Source of the DNA: CAZNYG01 sp964577205
GTDB taxonomy: Bacteria; Elusimicrobiota; Endomicrobiia; Endomicrobiales; CAIRNS01
DNA: 64,000 nucleotides
NCBI GenBank assembly: GCA_964577205.1
Contig: CAZNYG010000002.1
Location: 1-64,000 of the forward strand
Direction of reading: 5' to 3'
The position numbers were made by a program, and so were the translations under genes. Numbering within the stretch: position 1 is the stretch's first letter; each line of letters begins with the position of its first letter. A model generated the notes under the pieces. The model saw nothing but the letters and a program-made list of their open reading frames with translations, made no database searches and was not told where the DNA came from. Below are positions 45,903 to 52,795 of this stretch, one piece after another.

Positions 45903-46334
45903 TCAAGTCCGTGGAGAACGGCGGCGGCGGGCGGCGGCGCGGGCTTTTTTTTCTCCGCGTTTGATCTCGTCCCATTGCCTGTACACGTCGTCGGCGCTGG
46001 TAAGTTTTGTCCCGCCGAACACATGAGGATGGCGGCGGATGAGTTTTTCGTTTAGCCCGCGGACCACGCCGGCGATGGTGAATCGTTTATTCTCCGCGGC
46101 CACTTGACTGTGAAATACCACCTGCAGCAGTATGTCGCCCAGTTCCTCCTCAAGGTTTTCCCAGTCTTTTTTCCTGATCGCTTCCTTAACTTCTTCGGCC
46201 TCTGAAAAAAGATGCGGCAGCAGCGATTCGTGGCCCTGTTTATGGTCCCAGGGGCATCCTTCCGGGCCCCTGAGCTTCCGCATGATCCGTATCAATTCTC
46301 CGAACAATTGTTCCGCTTCGGGTTTCCGTGGCAT
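45903..46334 (-). CDS. mazG: MazG-family nucleotide pyrophosphohydrolase
   Basis: This single-domain MazG protein of 143 residues would hydrolyse nucleoside triphosphates to monophosphates. GPEGCPWDHKQGHESL, the EEAEEVKEAI-like helix (FSEAEEVKEAIRKK) and LEEELGDILLQVVFH supply the acidic metal ligands. The RRHPHVFG motif is present. E. coli MazG has two such domains; this form has one and a basic tail (ARAAARRRRSPRT). AAGGAAC precedes the ATG. Confidence 0.92.
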   Translation of the reverse strand: MPRKPEAEQLFGELIRIMRKLRGPEGCPWDHKQGHESLLPHLFSEAEEVKEAIRKKDWENLEEELGDILLQVVFHSQVAAENKRFTIAGVVRGLNEKLIRRHPHVFGGTKLTSADDVYRQWDEIKRGEKKARAAARRRRSPRT

Positions 46335-46375
46335 GGGAGTTCCTTAAAGATCAGATTTTTCAAATAAAAAAAGCA

Positions 46376-46404
46376 TTGACATAATCGCCTTTTAATGTTA
46401 TATA
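46376..46404 (+). promoter_or_regulatory. Sigma-70-like promoter for the receiver gene
   Basis: TTGACA (46376-46381) and TATATA (46399-46404) are 17 bases apart, in an AT-rich gap divergent from mazG. Confidence 0.7.
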
Positions 46405-46484
46405 TTTTTTATCGAAAAAACAACACTCCGCGCTCTTGTTTTCCCGGCCTGTTGATGTAAGTCGAAGGGGAGGAAAGGTAAACA

Positions 46485-46862
46485 ATGAATGGTAAAATAC
46501 GAGTGCTGGTCATCGATGATGACCCTGATGTTCTTGAATTCCTGAAGACTTTTTTTGAGAACCTGGGGCATGAGATCATTTTGACCAACAATGCCGCGGA
46601 AGGGCTCAAACAGGTCGTGTTGTCCACGCCCGACCTGGTTCTTCTGGATATCATGCTGCCTCAGAAGGACGGGCTCACGATACTGAGAGAGATCAAAGAT
46701 CTGGACAAGGAAGTGCCTGTGGCCATGATCACCGCGTATAAAGACGCGGAACGTGTCATCGAGGCTTTCCGCCTTGGCGCTATCGACTGCCTGCTCAAAC
46801 CGTTCAACCTGGACTACATCGTCAACACCGTACTTCCCCGCGTTTCCATCCGCAACCGGTAG
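46485..46862 (+). CDS. Stand-alone response regulator receiver protein
   Basis: This is a single CheY-like domain of 125 residues. The acidic pair is in VIDDDPDV, the phosphoacceptor is in LVLLDIMLP, the switch threonine in AMITAYKD and the conserved lysine in LLKPFNLDY. There is no output domain, and no histidine kinase is nearby. It has its own promoter and terminator, so it is probably transcribed alone. AGGGGAGGAAAGG lies upstream of the ATG. Confidence 0.92.
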   Translation: MNGKIRVLVIDDDPDVLEFLKTFFENLGHEIILTNNAAEGLKQVVLSTPDLVLLDIMLPQKDGLTILREIKDLDKEVPVAMITAYKDAERVIEAFRLGAIDCLLKPFNLDYIVNTVLPRVSIRNR

Positions 46863-46865
46863 TAA

Positions 46866-46894
46866 TTGCCAATCCCGGATAACTTTGCTATAAT
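46866..46894 (+). promoter_or_regulatory. Sigma-70-like promoter directly before a hairpin
   Basis: TTGCCA (46866-46871) and TATAAT (46889-46894) are 17 bases apart. Transcription would begin near 46901, at the very base of the terminator-like hairpin. It may serve the tRNA if the hairpin is read through. Confidence 0.55.
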
Positions 46895-46899
46895 GACCC

Positions 46900-46938
46900 G
46901 ACCGGACAGGTCAGTCATGTCCGGTCTGTTCTTTTTTT
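46900..46938 (+). terminator. Terminator of the receiver gene
   Basis: ACCGGACA (46901-46908) pairs with TGTCCGGT (46918-46925). The stem is followed by a run of eight T after TGTTC. Confidence 0.8.
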
Positions 46939-46953
46939 TGCCGTTGCTTTTAT

Positions 46954-46982
46954 GGTCATTGGTCACTGATTAGTGGTCAATG
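46954..46982. repeat. Period-7 GGTCACT repeat before tRNA-Leu
   Basis: GGTCATT, GGTCACT, GATTAGT, GGTCAAT. It is the complement of the CAGTGAC family in rsmI. Confidence 0.75.
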
Positions 46983-46989
46983 TTTCAGC

Positions 46990-47073
46990 GCCGAGGTGGT
47001 GGAATTGGCAGACACGCAGGTCTCAGAAGCCTGTGGCCGCAAGGCTATGCGGGTTCAAGTCCCGCCCTCGGCA
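46990..47073 (+). tRNA. tRNA-Leu(CAG)
   Basis: The acceptor stem pairs GCCGAGG with CCTCGGC. The anticodon stem CAGGT/GCCTG encloses the loop CTCAGAA, giving anticodon CAG. A long variable arm (GCC GCAA GGC) marks a class II tRNA. The T arm is GCGGG TTCAAGT CCCGC. The discriminator is A, and CCA is not encoded. Confidence 0.97.
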
Positions 47074-47121
47074 TATAAAGACAGTGCAACTAAAGTGCAA
47101 AGACAGTGCGGGGGTAGTAAA

Positions 47122-47227
47122 GGCGTTCATTTGTTCACTCGTTGATTGGTTCATTAGTTAAGCGGTACAAAGGAATAGGTGTTGACTTTAACTAATGAAC
47201 TAATGAACCAATGGACCGGTGAACGCC
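47122..47227. repeat. Period-8 GTTCATT repeats as 39-base facing arms
   Basis: The left arm (47122-47160) begins GGCGTTCATT and the right arm (47189-47227) ends in TGAACGCC, followed by six T. The arms match at roughly three quarters of positions. The hairpin plus T run could end the tRNA transcript. Confidence 0.8.
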
Positions 47228-47243
47228 TTTTTTGCGGGGATGT

Positions 47244-47699
47244 ATGAAACAAAATGTTGTTACTACCAACCGGAAGGCCTTCCATAATTATACCATTCTC
47301 GAGACGCACGAAGCCGGGCTTCTGCTCGCCGGGTACGAGGTGAAATCGCTGCGCAAGGGCGACGCCAATCTTACCGACGGGTTCGTCAGTTTCCGCGGCG
47401 ACGAGGCTTTTATCGACAACATCCACATCCCTCCTTATGCCTGGCAGTCCACCCACGTCCAGGAATATGATTCGCGCCGCCGGCGCAAACTGCTTCTGAA
47501 TAAACGCGAGATCGTCAGCCTTTCCGCCAAAGTGCGTGAAAAGGGCCTTACGGTCGTGCCCCTGGAGCTGTATTTCAACGAACGCGGTATCGCCAAGCTT
47601 GAGATCGGGCTGGCAAAGGGAAAGCGTACCGTAGATAAACGCGAAACCCTGAAACGCCGCGATATTGACCGCGAGACCCGGCGCGAATTGCGTTCCTGA
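47244..47699 (+). CDS. smpB: SsrA-binding protein SmpB
   Basis: SmpB delivers tmRNA to stalled ribosomes. The 151-residue protein has NRKAFHNYTILETHEAG, the GYEVKSLRKGDANL loop, LYFNERGIAKLEIGLAKGK and the basic tail KRETLKRRDIDRETRREL that reads the mRNA channel. ATG at 47244 gives the usual length; a TTG twelve bases earlier is less likely. tmRNA itself was not found in the window. Confidence 0.96.
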   Translation: MKQNVVTTNRKAFHNYTILETHEAGLLLAGYEVKSLRKGDANLTDGFVSFRGDEAFIDNIHIPPYAWQSTHVQEYDSRRRRKLLLNKREIVSLSAKVREKGLTVVPLELYFNERGIAKLEIGLAKGKRTVDKRETLKRRDIDRETRRELRS

Positions 47700-47712
47700 T
47701 CATCCGATAACA

Positions 47713-49410
47713 ATGAACATCCCATTTTACTCCTATCACGGGCTTACGATAAAGCTCCTGACCGCAAGCCGCGCTGTCCTGTCCGGAGGCCTGTTCGTAT
47801 TTTTTCTGTGCGCGGGCGCGGACGCGCGGGAAAAAGCAGTGGTCACCTGGTACGGTGCGGCGGGACGGGTGTCCGGTTCAATGGCGGTAGTCCGGGTCTC
47901 TTCGCACGCGGTTATGATCGACTGCGGCAGTTTTTACGCCGAAGAAAGCAATGATCAGAACACGGAGAAAGAAGGTTCTGGTGCCGATGCGAACGCGGCG
48001 CTGCCGTTCCCGGCGCGGTCCATCGATGCCGTCATACTGACCCATGCCCATCTGGACCACAGCGGACGGCTGCCCCTGCTGGTCTCACGTGGATTCCGCG
48101 GGCCTGTATGGTGCTCAAAACCTACCGCCTTGTTCCTGGGGGAACTCCTTCTTTCCCAGGCAAAATTCGATACATCGGCCCGTGCGTGGGTTTATTCGCG
48201 ACGCGGCGTCAAGGCCCGGGATAACGGCAGGCCTTTCGTCACGGCCCACTGGCGTGGCGATTGCCCGTGGAGGAAGAACATCTCCCCTTCAAATACCGTG
48301 CGTGAAAAGGGAACGCTGCGGGATGTTGAACGGCGCACGGGTATCGAGATCAGTCCCTGCAGGTCCTGCGCGGAGCAGGAGATCAGGCCGGTCATCACAC
48401 TGCTCAAGCCTGTAGCTTTAGATACGGACATCGCTTTATCCAGGGGACTCAACTTCCATCTTTACCCGACGGGTCATATCCCCGGAGCCGCTTCCGTGTT
48501 GTTGACCGCCGCCCGGGGCGGAGAAAGGGTCAGGCTTTTTTTCTCGGGGGATATCGGGAGCCGGATCTCCGCTCTTCAGGCCCCGCCGCCACCCGCGCCG
48601 CCCGCTGACGCCTTATGGGTCGAGACGACGTATGGCGGCGTTATCCGGGCCGGCGATATCGGCCGGGAACGCGAACGGTTCCGACGTGAAGTGGGCGATG
48701 CCGTGCGCGGCGGAGGGATCGCGTGGATACCCGCGGCCGCTCTCGACCGCACGCAAAAGGTTTTGTTCGAGCTGCGGCTGGCGCGGGAGGAGGGGGCTCT
48801 CCCCGCGGGCGTCCCTGTCATCTGCCCGTCTCCGAGCGCCAAAGCGTTTACCGGATGGTATGAGAACGAATTGCGTCACCCCGGCGCGCCTCCCTGGTTC
48901 AGAAAGGAACTGTACGCGTCGGGGCGGACACTTCTTCCAGGCGGGTATACCGATTCATTCCGGGGGGTAAAGAAAAAGATCCCGCGTCCAGCGGTGCTGG
49001 TCACTACCAGCGGCATGATGGATAAGGCGTTTTCGCGCAGCCTTGTGCCCGTGTTGCTTCCGGACGCCCGAACAACGGTCTTCCTTACCGGCTACCAGGC
49101 CCCGGGGACCCCGGGCGGGGCGTTGAAGAAAGGGGCCGCGCGGATAGAGCTTGACGGGAAATCCTTCGATGTCAGGGCCGCGGTGCGTGTCCATGATATT
49201 TTTTCCGGGCACGGCGACACCGAGGATGTCTCACGCCTGCTCTCGCTGCAGTCCCGGGACGCGATGGTCGTGCTGGTCCATGGCGAACCCGCGTCCCTTA
49301 TACGTCAGCAACAGGCGTTGGGACAACGTGGGTATTCCCGCGTAGCCGTGGAAGAGGGGGCCGTCGCGCGGGAGATCCCTTTTCGCTTTGACACTGCCGG
49401 GGGAAAGTAA
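47713..49410 (+). CDS. Exported metallo-beta-lactamase/beta-CASP fold hydrolase
   Basis: The 565-residue protein has the CPSF73/YSH1-type layout. WYGAAGRVSGSMAVVRV starts the fold, THAHLDHSGRLP (H111, H113, D115, H116) is the metal motif, GHIPGAASV supplies another histidine, and SGHGDTED is in the place of the usual SAHAD. FLTGYQAPGTPGG is the typical beta-CASP stretch. Two features are odd: an N-terminal signal-like segment (LLTASRAVLSGGLFVFFLCA, then GADA) and a roughly 40-residue insertion with CRSC. Family members are normally cytoplasmic RNA nucleases, so a periplasmic location would need another substrate. Confidence 0.82.
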   Translation: MNIPFYSYHGLTIKLLTASRAVLSGGLFVFFLCAGADAREKAVVTWYGAAGRVSGSMAVVRVSSHAVMIDCGSFYAEESNDQNTEKEGSGADANAALPFPARSIDAVILTHAHLDHSGRLPLLVSRGFRGPVWCSKPTALFLGELLLSQAKFDTSARAWVYSRRGVKARDNGRPFVTAHWRGDCPWRKNISPSNTVREKGTLRDVERRTGIEISPCRSCAEQEIRPVITLLKPVALDTDIALSRGLNFHLYPTGHIPGAASVLLTAARGGERVRLFFSGDIGSRISALQAPPPPAPPADALWVETTYGGVIRAGDIGRERERFRREVGDAVRGGGIAWIPAAALDRTQKVLFELRLAREEGALPAGVPVICPSPSAKAFTGWYENELRHPGAPPWFRKELYASGRTLLPGGYTDSFRGVKKKIPRPAVLVTTSGMMDKAFSRSLVPVLLPDARTTVFLTGYQAPGTPGGALKKGAARIELDGKSFDVRAAVRVHDIFSGHGDTEDVSRLLSLQSRDAMVVLVHGEPASLIRQQQALGQRGYSRVAVEEGAVAREIPFRFDTAGGK

Positions 49411-49469
49411 TATAATGGGCATGTATGGCGCCGCGAGACGGGGGAGATCCTCCGGGGAAAGGGGAACGA

Positions 49470-49832
49470 ATGAGCTCAATTCTTGTTATCGACGATGAAC
49501 AGCCGGTCCTGGATTTTCTGGGATCTTTCATACGCCGAATGGGGTTCAACGCGTTGACCGCCGCGTCCGGAGCCGAGGGCATTGAGGTGTTCCGGAAGGA
49601 AATGCCGGATGTCGTTTTCCTTGACATAATCCTGCCCGACATGCCCGTGGAGAAAGTGTTTTCCTCGTTGAAAAGCATCAACGGCGCCGTCATTATTTAT
49701 TTCATCAGCGGTTCGGACAGCGAACTGCAGCGCCTGCATGACCTTAAGCTGGACGCTAAAGGTTTTTTCAACAAGCCGGTTTTCGTAGACGAGGTCCGGC
49801 GCATTCTCGAAGATATCGACCCTTCGGCATAG
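49470..49832 (+). CDS. Second stand-alone receiver protein
   Basis: This is a CheY-like domain of 120 residues. VIDDEQPV holds the acidic pair, FLDIILPD the phosphoacceptor and FFNKPVFVDE the lysine. The switch position reads FISGS, with serine in place of threonine. AAGGGGA precedes the ATG. It lies between two apparently exported proteins and has no output domain; the partner is unknown. Confidence 0.9.
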   Translation: MSSILVIDDEQPVLDFLGSFIRRMGFNALTAASGAEGIEVFRKEMPDVVFLDIILPDMPVEKVFSSLKSINGAVIIYFISGSDSELQRLHDLKLDAKGFFNKPVFVDEVRRILEDIDPSA

Positions 49833-49935
49833 TTGACGCTTCCCATTAACTTGCTTTATGCGCGTTGCCGGGAAGACGCTTGAAGAAGTACCCGAACCGG
49901 TGCATTCCGGACAATCGTCATCAGGAGGAAATGGT

Positions 49936-50553
49936 ATGGGAAGCAGGATACTGGCTTTGTGTTCGCTTGCCGTCATGATCGTATCCGGGCCGTATGTCCC
50001 CGCGGCGAGAGTATCAGCTGAGGAGACCGCCATGAACCCGGCTTTGAAAACTATTTTTTCTCGCAAAAGCGTCCGCGCTTACAAGAATACGCCGGTTCCC
50101 GACGAAACATTCACGCTGCTGGTGAAAGCCGGCATGGCGGCGCCGACCGCCGTGGACAAACGCCCCTGGGAATTCGTCATAATAACTGACCGGCCGCTGC
50201 TCAAACAGCTGGCGGCCGCACTGCCTTACGCCAGAATGGCGGAGCAGTCCGCGGGGGTGATCATCGTTTCCGGGGATATTGAACGCCAGTTCGGCGGGCC
50301 GGATTCGCAGTTCTGGATCATGGACTGCAGCGCGGCGACCGAGAACATTCTGCTCGCTGCTGAATCACTGGGCCTCGGAGCTGTTTGGACCGCGGTCTAT
50401 CCGGATAACGGCCGGGTCGCCGCCATACGGAAGATCCTCGGCATGCCGGACAGGATCATCCCGCTGAGCCTGATCCCGGTCGGGGTGCCCGAGGGTAACC
50501 CTAAGCCGAAAGACAAGTATAACGCGGCACAGATACACCGTAACCGCTGGTGA
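49936..50553 (+). CDS. Nitroreductase-family protein with a signal peptide
   Basis: After a signal-like N-terminus (MGSRILALCSLAVMIVSGPY, then VPAARVSA) the protein has the nitroreductase fold: FSRKSVRAYKNTPVPDE with FMN-contacting arginine and serine, AAPTAVDKRPWEFVI, and LAAESLGLGAVWTAVYP. The C-terminal HRNRW is typical. It would be FMN- and NAD(P)H-dependent, which is unusual for an exported protein. AGGAGG selects the ATG at 49936; an in-frame ATG lies at 49858. Length is 205 residues. Confidence 0.85.
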   Translation: MGSRILALCSLAVMIVSGPYVPAARVSAEETAMNPALKTIFSRKSVRAYKNTPVPDETFTLLVKAGMAAPTAVDKRPWEFVIITDRPLLKQLAAALPYARMAEQSAGVIIVSGDIERQFGGPDSQFWIMDCSAATENILLAAESLGLGAVWTAVYPDNGRVAAIRKILGMPDRIIPLSLIPVGVPEGNPKPKDKYNAAQIHRNRW

Positions 50554-50629
50554 ACCGGTACTGCTCCCTTCGTATGACTCCCCTCCTTTTCAAAGAAGGG
50601 CCGGGGAAGTCAAGCAGATCCGGCAGTCC

Positions 50630-50658
50630 TTGACAACAGCCCGGAGTTATGGTATCGT
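50630..50658 (+). promoter_or_regulatory. Sigma-70-like promoter of the leuA leader
   Basis: TTGACA (50630-50635) and TATCGT (50653-50658) are 17 bases apart. The start site would be near 50665, almost at the leader ATG. Confidence 0.7.
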
Positions 50659-50667
50659 AGTAATACC

Positions 50668-50775
50668 ATGACGCATACGGCAATGAACACCAGCGCGCTT
50701 TTTCTTTCTCTTGACCTGCTCCGACTTGTCGGGCAGGGAGAAAGGGGAGGTGCGTTTTCATTCATTGCATGGTAG
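50668..50775 (+). CDS. Leucine-rich leader peptide of the leuA attenuator
   Basis: A 35-codon frame reads MTHTAMNTSALFLSLDLLRL followed by VGQGERGGAFSFIAW. Six of eleven consecutive codons (50698-50730) are leucine. It lies between a strong promoter and an intrinsic terminator, upstream of 2-isopropylmalate synthase. Translation speed through these codons would report leucyl-tRNA supply. The first ATG is very close to the predicted start site; the ATG at 50683 is an alternative. Confidence 0.75.
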   Translation: MTHTAMNTSALFLSLDLLRLVGQGERGGAFSFIAW

Positions 50776-50837
50776 CGAACTGACGTAAGCCGGCAAATGG
50801 ATTAGAACCACCACCTTTCAGGGTCGGTGGTTTTTTT
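50746..50837 (+). promoter_or_regulatory. Attenuator: terminator with a possible antiterminator strand
   Basis: AACCACC (50806-50812) pairs with GGTGGTT (50826-50832), extended inward by ACC/GGT with one bulge, and is followed by a T run to 50837. GGAGGTG (50746-50752), within the leader frame, can instead pair with CACCTTT (50812-50818), which would break the terminator. This is the expected logic of ribosome-stalling attenuation. The remaining bases to 50993 hold only the leuA ribosome site. Confidence 0.7.
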
Positions 50838-50993
50838 ATTTTTTCCGCAGGGGAAAATAAACCTGAACGCAGTCGAAGGGTATACGCGCGGTACAGGTTA
50901 ACCACTCTGGAAAGGATGTGTCCCGAACCCCTATGCGGTAAGTCGAAGGCCGGGTCCGAACCATATTCGGATGAGAAATAAAGGAGACTGATC

Positions 50994-52667
50994 ATGTGCA
51001 ACGCCAAAGAGCCGTCCCGAAACGCGGCAAAGTATCATCCGTACCCGGCGGTGGATCTGGAAAACCGCGCCTGGCCCGGCAGAGTGATTGAACGGGCCCC
51101 TGCGTGGTGCAGCGTCGATCTTCGTGACGGTAACCAGGCGTTGAGCGTCCCGATGAGCCTGGACGAGAAGATCAGGATGTTCAGCTTTCTGGTAAAGACC
51201 GGCTTCAAGGAGATCGAAGTGGGATTTCCTTCGGCTTCGGCGGTAGAATACGAGTTCGTCCGCGCTCTGATCGAGCGTGATCTTATTCCGGAGGACGTGA
51301 CGATCCAGGTCTTGACCCAGGCGCGGGAACACCTGATCCGTTCCACGGTCGCTTCGCTGAAGGGGGCGCGCAAAGCCATCATCCACGTCTATAACTCCAC
51401 GTCGCCGGTCCAGAGGGAAGTCGTTTTCGGAAAAAACCGCGAGGAGGTTACGGGTGTCGCGGTGGAAGGCGTCCGGCTTATACGCGAGCTGGTCAGCGAC
51501 GCGGGTATCGCTGATCCCCGTCTGGAATACTCGCCGGAAAGCTTTACGGCGACAGAGCTTGATTACGCACTGGAGATATGCCACGCGGTCATGGACGTAT
51601 GGCAGCCCGCCCCCGGACGGGAGATCATCCTGAACCTGCCGTCCACCGTGGAGATGTCGACACCGAACGTGTTCGCCGACCGTATCGAGTGGTTCTGCCG
51701 GCGCGTGCGCGGCCGTTCGTGCGTCATTATCAGCGTGCATCCGCATAATGACCGCGGTACCGCGGTGGCCGCGGCGGAGCTGGCCGTCATGGCGGGCGCC
51801 GACCGCGTGGAAGGTTCGCTGTTTGGCAACGGAGAACGGTGCGGCAACCTGGATATTATCACAATGGCCATGAACCTGTTCAGCAGGGGCATAGATCCGT
51901 GCCTGGACTTCACCGATATCGACGCGGTGCGGAATACTTATACCGGCTGCACGCGCATGCCCATCCATCCGCGGCACCCTTACGCGGGCGACCTGGTATA
52001 CACGGCCTTTTCAGGGTCGCACCAGGATGCCATCAGCAAGGGGATGAAAGCGTACGCGAAAAAAAAGGATAAGGCATGGGACGTGCCTTATCTGCCGATA
52101 GACCCGGCGGACGTGGGGAGGACGTATGAGGCCATCATCCGGATAAACAGCCAGTCGGGCAAAGGCGGCGTCGCCTACATTATGGAAACGGAATACGGTA
52201 TCCAGATCCCGAAATGGATGCAGCCTGAGTTCGGCCGCGTCATTCAAAAGATTACCGACGGCACCGGCAGGGAACTGAAGAACACGGAAATTCGGGATTG
52301 TTTCGAAAAGACTTATCTCGGAACGGGCGGCGCTTACCGGCTGGAAAAATGCCACTGTGATATGAACGGCGGCGCGCGCGTTGCCGCGGAAGTGGTGGGT
52401 CCCGATGGCGCCATGACATTTGAAGCGGAAGGGAACGGCCCGCTGGACGCGTTCGTCAAAGGATTTCGAAAAGCCGCCGGCTTGACGTTCACGCTGGACC
52501 ATTATGCGGAACATGCTCTGTCCGAAGGTTCGGACGCCCGGGCGATCGCCTTTGCGGGTATACGGGATCAGAAGGGAGTGGCATGGTGCGGTTCCGGGAC
52601 GGACGCGAATATCGGTACCGCTTCGATCAAAGCCGTTCTGAGCGCGGTCAACCGTACGGAGGATTGA
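50994..52667 (+). CDS. leuA: 2-isopropylmalate synthase (long LeuA2-type)
   Basis: LeuA condenses acetyl-CoA with 2-oxoisovalerate in leucine synthesis. This 557-residue form starts with a proline-rich arm (KYHPYPAVDLENRAWPGRVI) like the yeast and actinobacterial type. The barrel motifs are CSVDLRDGNQAL, EVGFPSAS, NLPSTVEMSTPNVFADRI, SVHPHNDRGTAV and GNGERCGNLDI. The C-terminal domain after about residue 400 should bind leucine for feedback. AAAGGAGA precedes the ATG. Control at transcription by the upstream attenuator is inferred. No other leu genes follow. Confidence 0.95.
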   Translation: MCNAKEPSRNAAKYHPYPAVDLENRAWPGRVIERAPAWCSVDLRDGNQALSVPMSLDEKIRMFSFLVKTGFKEIEVGFPSASAVEYEFVRALIERDLIPEDVTIQVLTQAREHLIRSTVASLKGARKAIIHVYNSTSPVQREVVFGKNREEVTGVAVEGVRLIRELVSDAGIADPRLEYSPESFTATELDYALEICHAVMDVWQPAPGREIILNLPSTVEMSTPNVFADRIEWFCRRVRGRSCVIISVHPHNDRGTAVAAAELAVMAGADRVEGSLFGNGERCGNLDIITMAMNLFSRGIDPCLDFTDIDAVRNTYTGCTRMPIHPRHPYAGDLVYTAFSGSHQDAISKGMKAYAKKKDKAWDVPYLPIDPADVGRTYEAIIRINSQSGKGGVAYIMETEYGIQIPKWMQPEFGRVIQKITDGTGRELKNTEIRDCFEKTYLGTGGAYRLEKCHCDMNGGARVAAEVVGPDGAMTFEAEGNGPLDAFVKGFRKAAGLTFTLDHYAEHALSEGSDARAIAFAGIRDQKGVAWCGSGTDANIGTASIKAVLSAVNRTED

Positions 52668-52692
52668 GGAGAGCCGGTCGATCGCGCCGCGT

Positions 52693-52721
52693 TTGACAGA
52701 CGGCAGTGCCGATGATATAAT
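52693..52721 (+). promoter_or_regulatory. Consensus sigma-70-like promoter of the amidase gene
   Basis: TTGACA (52693-52698), a 17-base spacer and TATAAT (52716-52721) match the textbook consensus exactly. Confidence 0.85.
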
Positions 52722-52795
52722 GCCGGAAAGACAACGGATCCGTTTCCGATGGCAGCGTTGTCACAGCTATTCAAATGGGACCGTCACGACATGCC

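Noticed and set aside
44434..45975. A 513-codon minus-strand frame opposite rpsA
   Set aside because: It mirrors the S1 repeats in a GC-rich gene, crosses the bidirectional terminator and lacks a ribosome site.
50560..50993. A T-box or SAM riboswitch before leuA
   Set aside because: No T-box core sequence or SAM-I core is present. The leucine-rich reading frame and terminator explain the region better.
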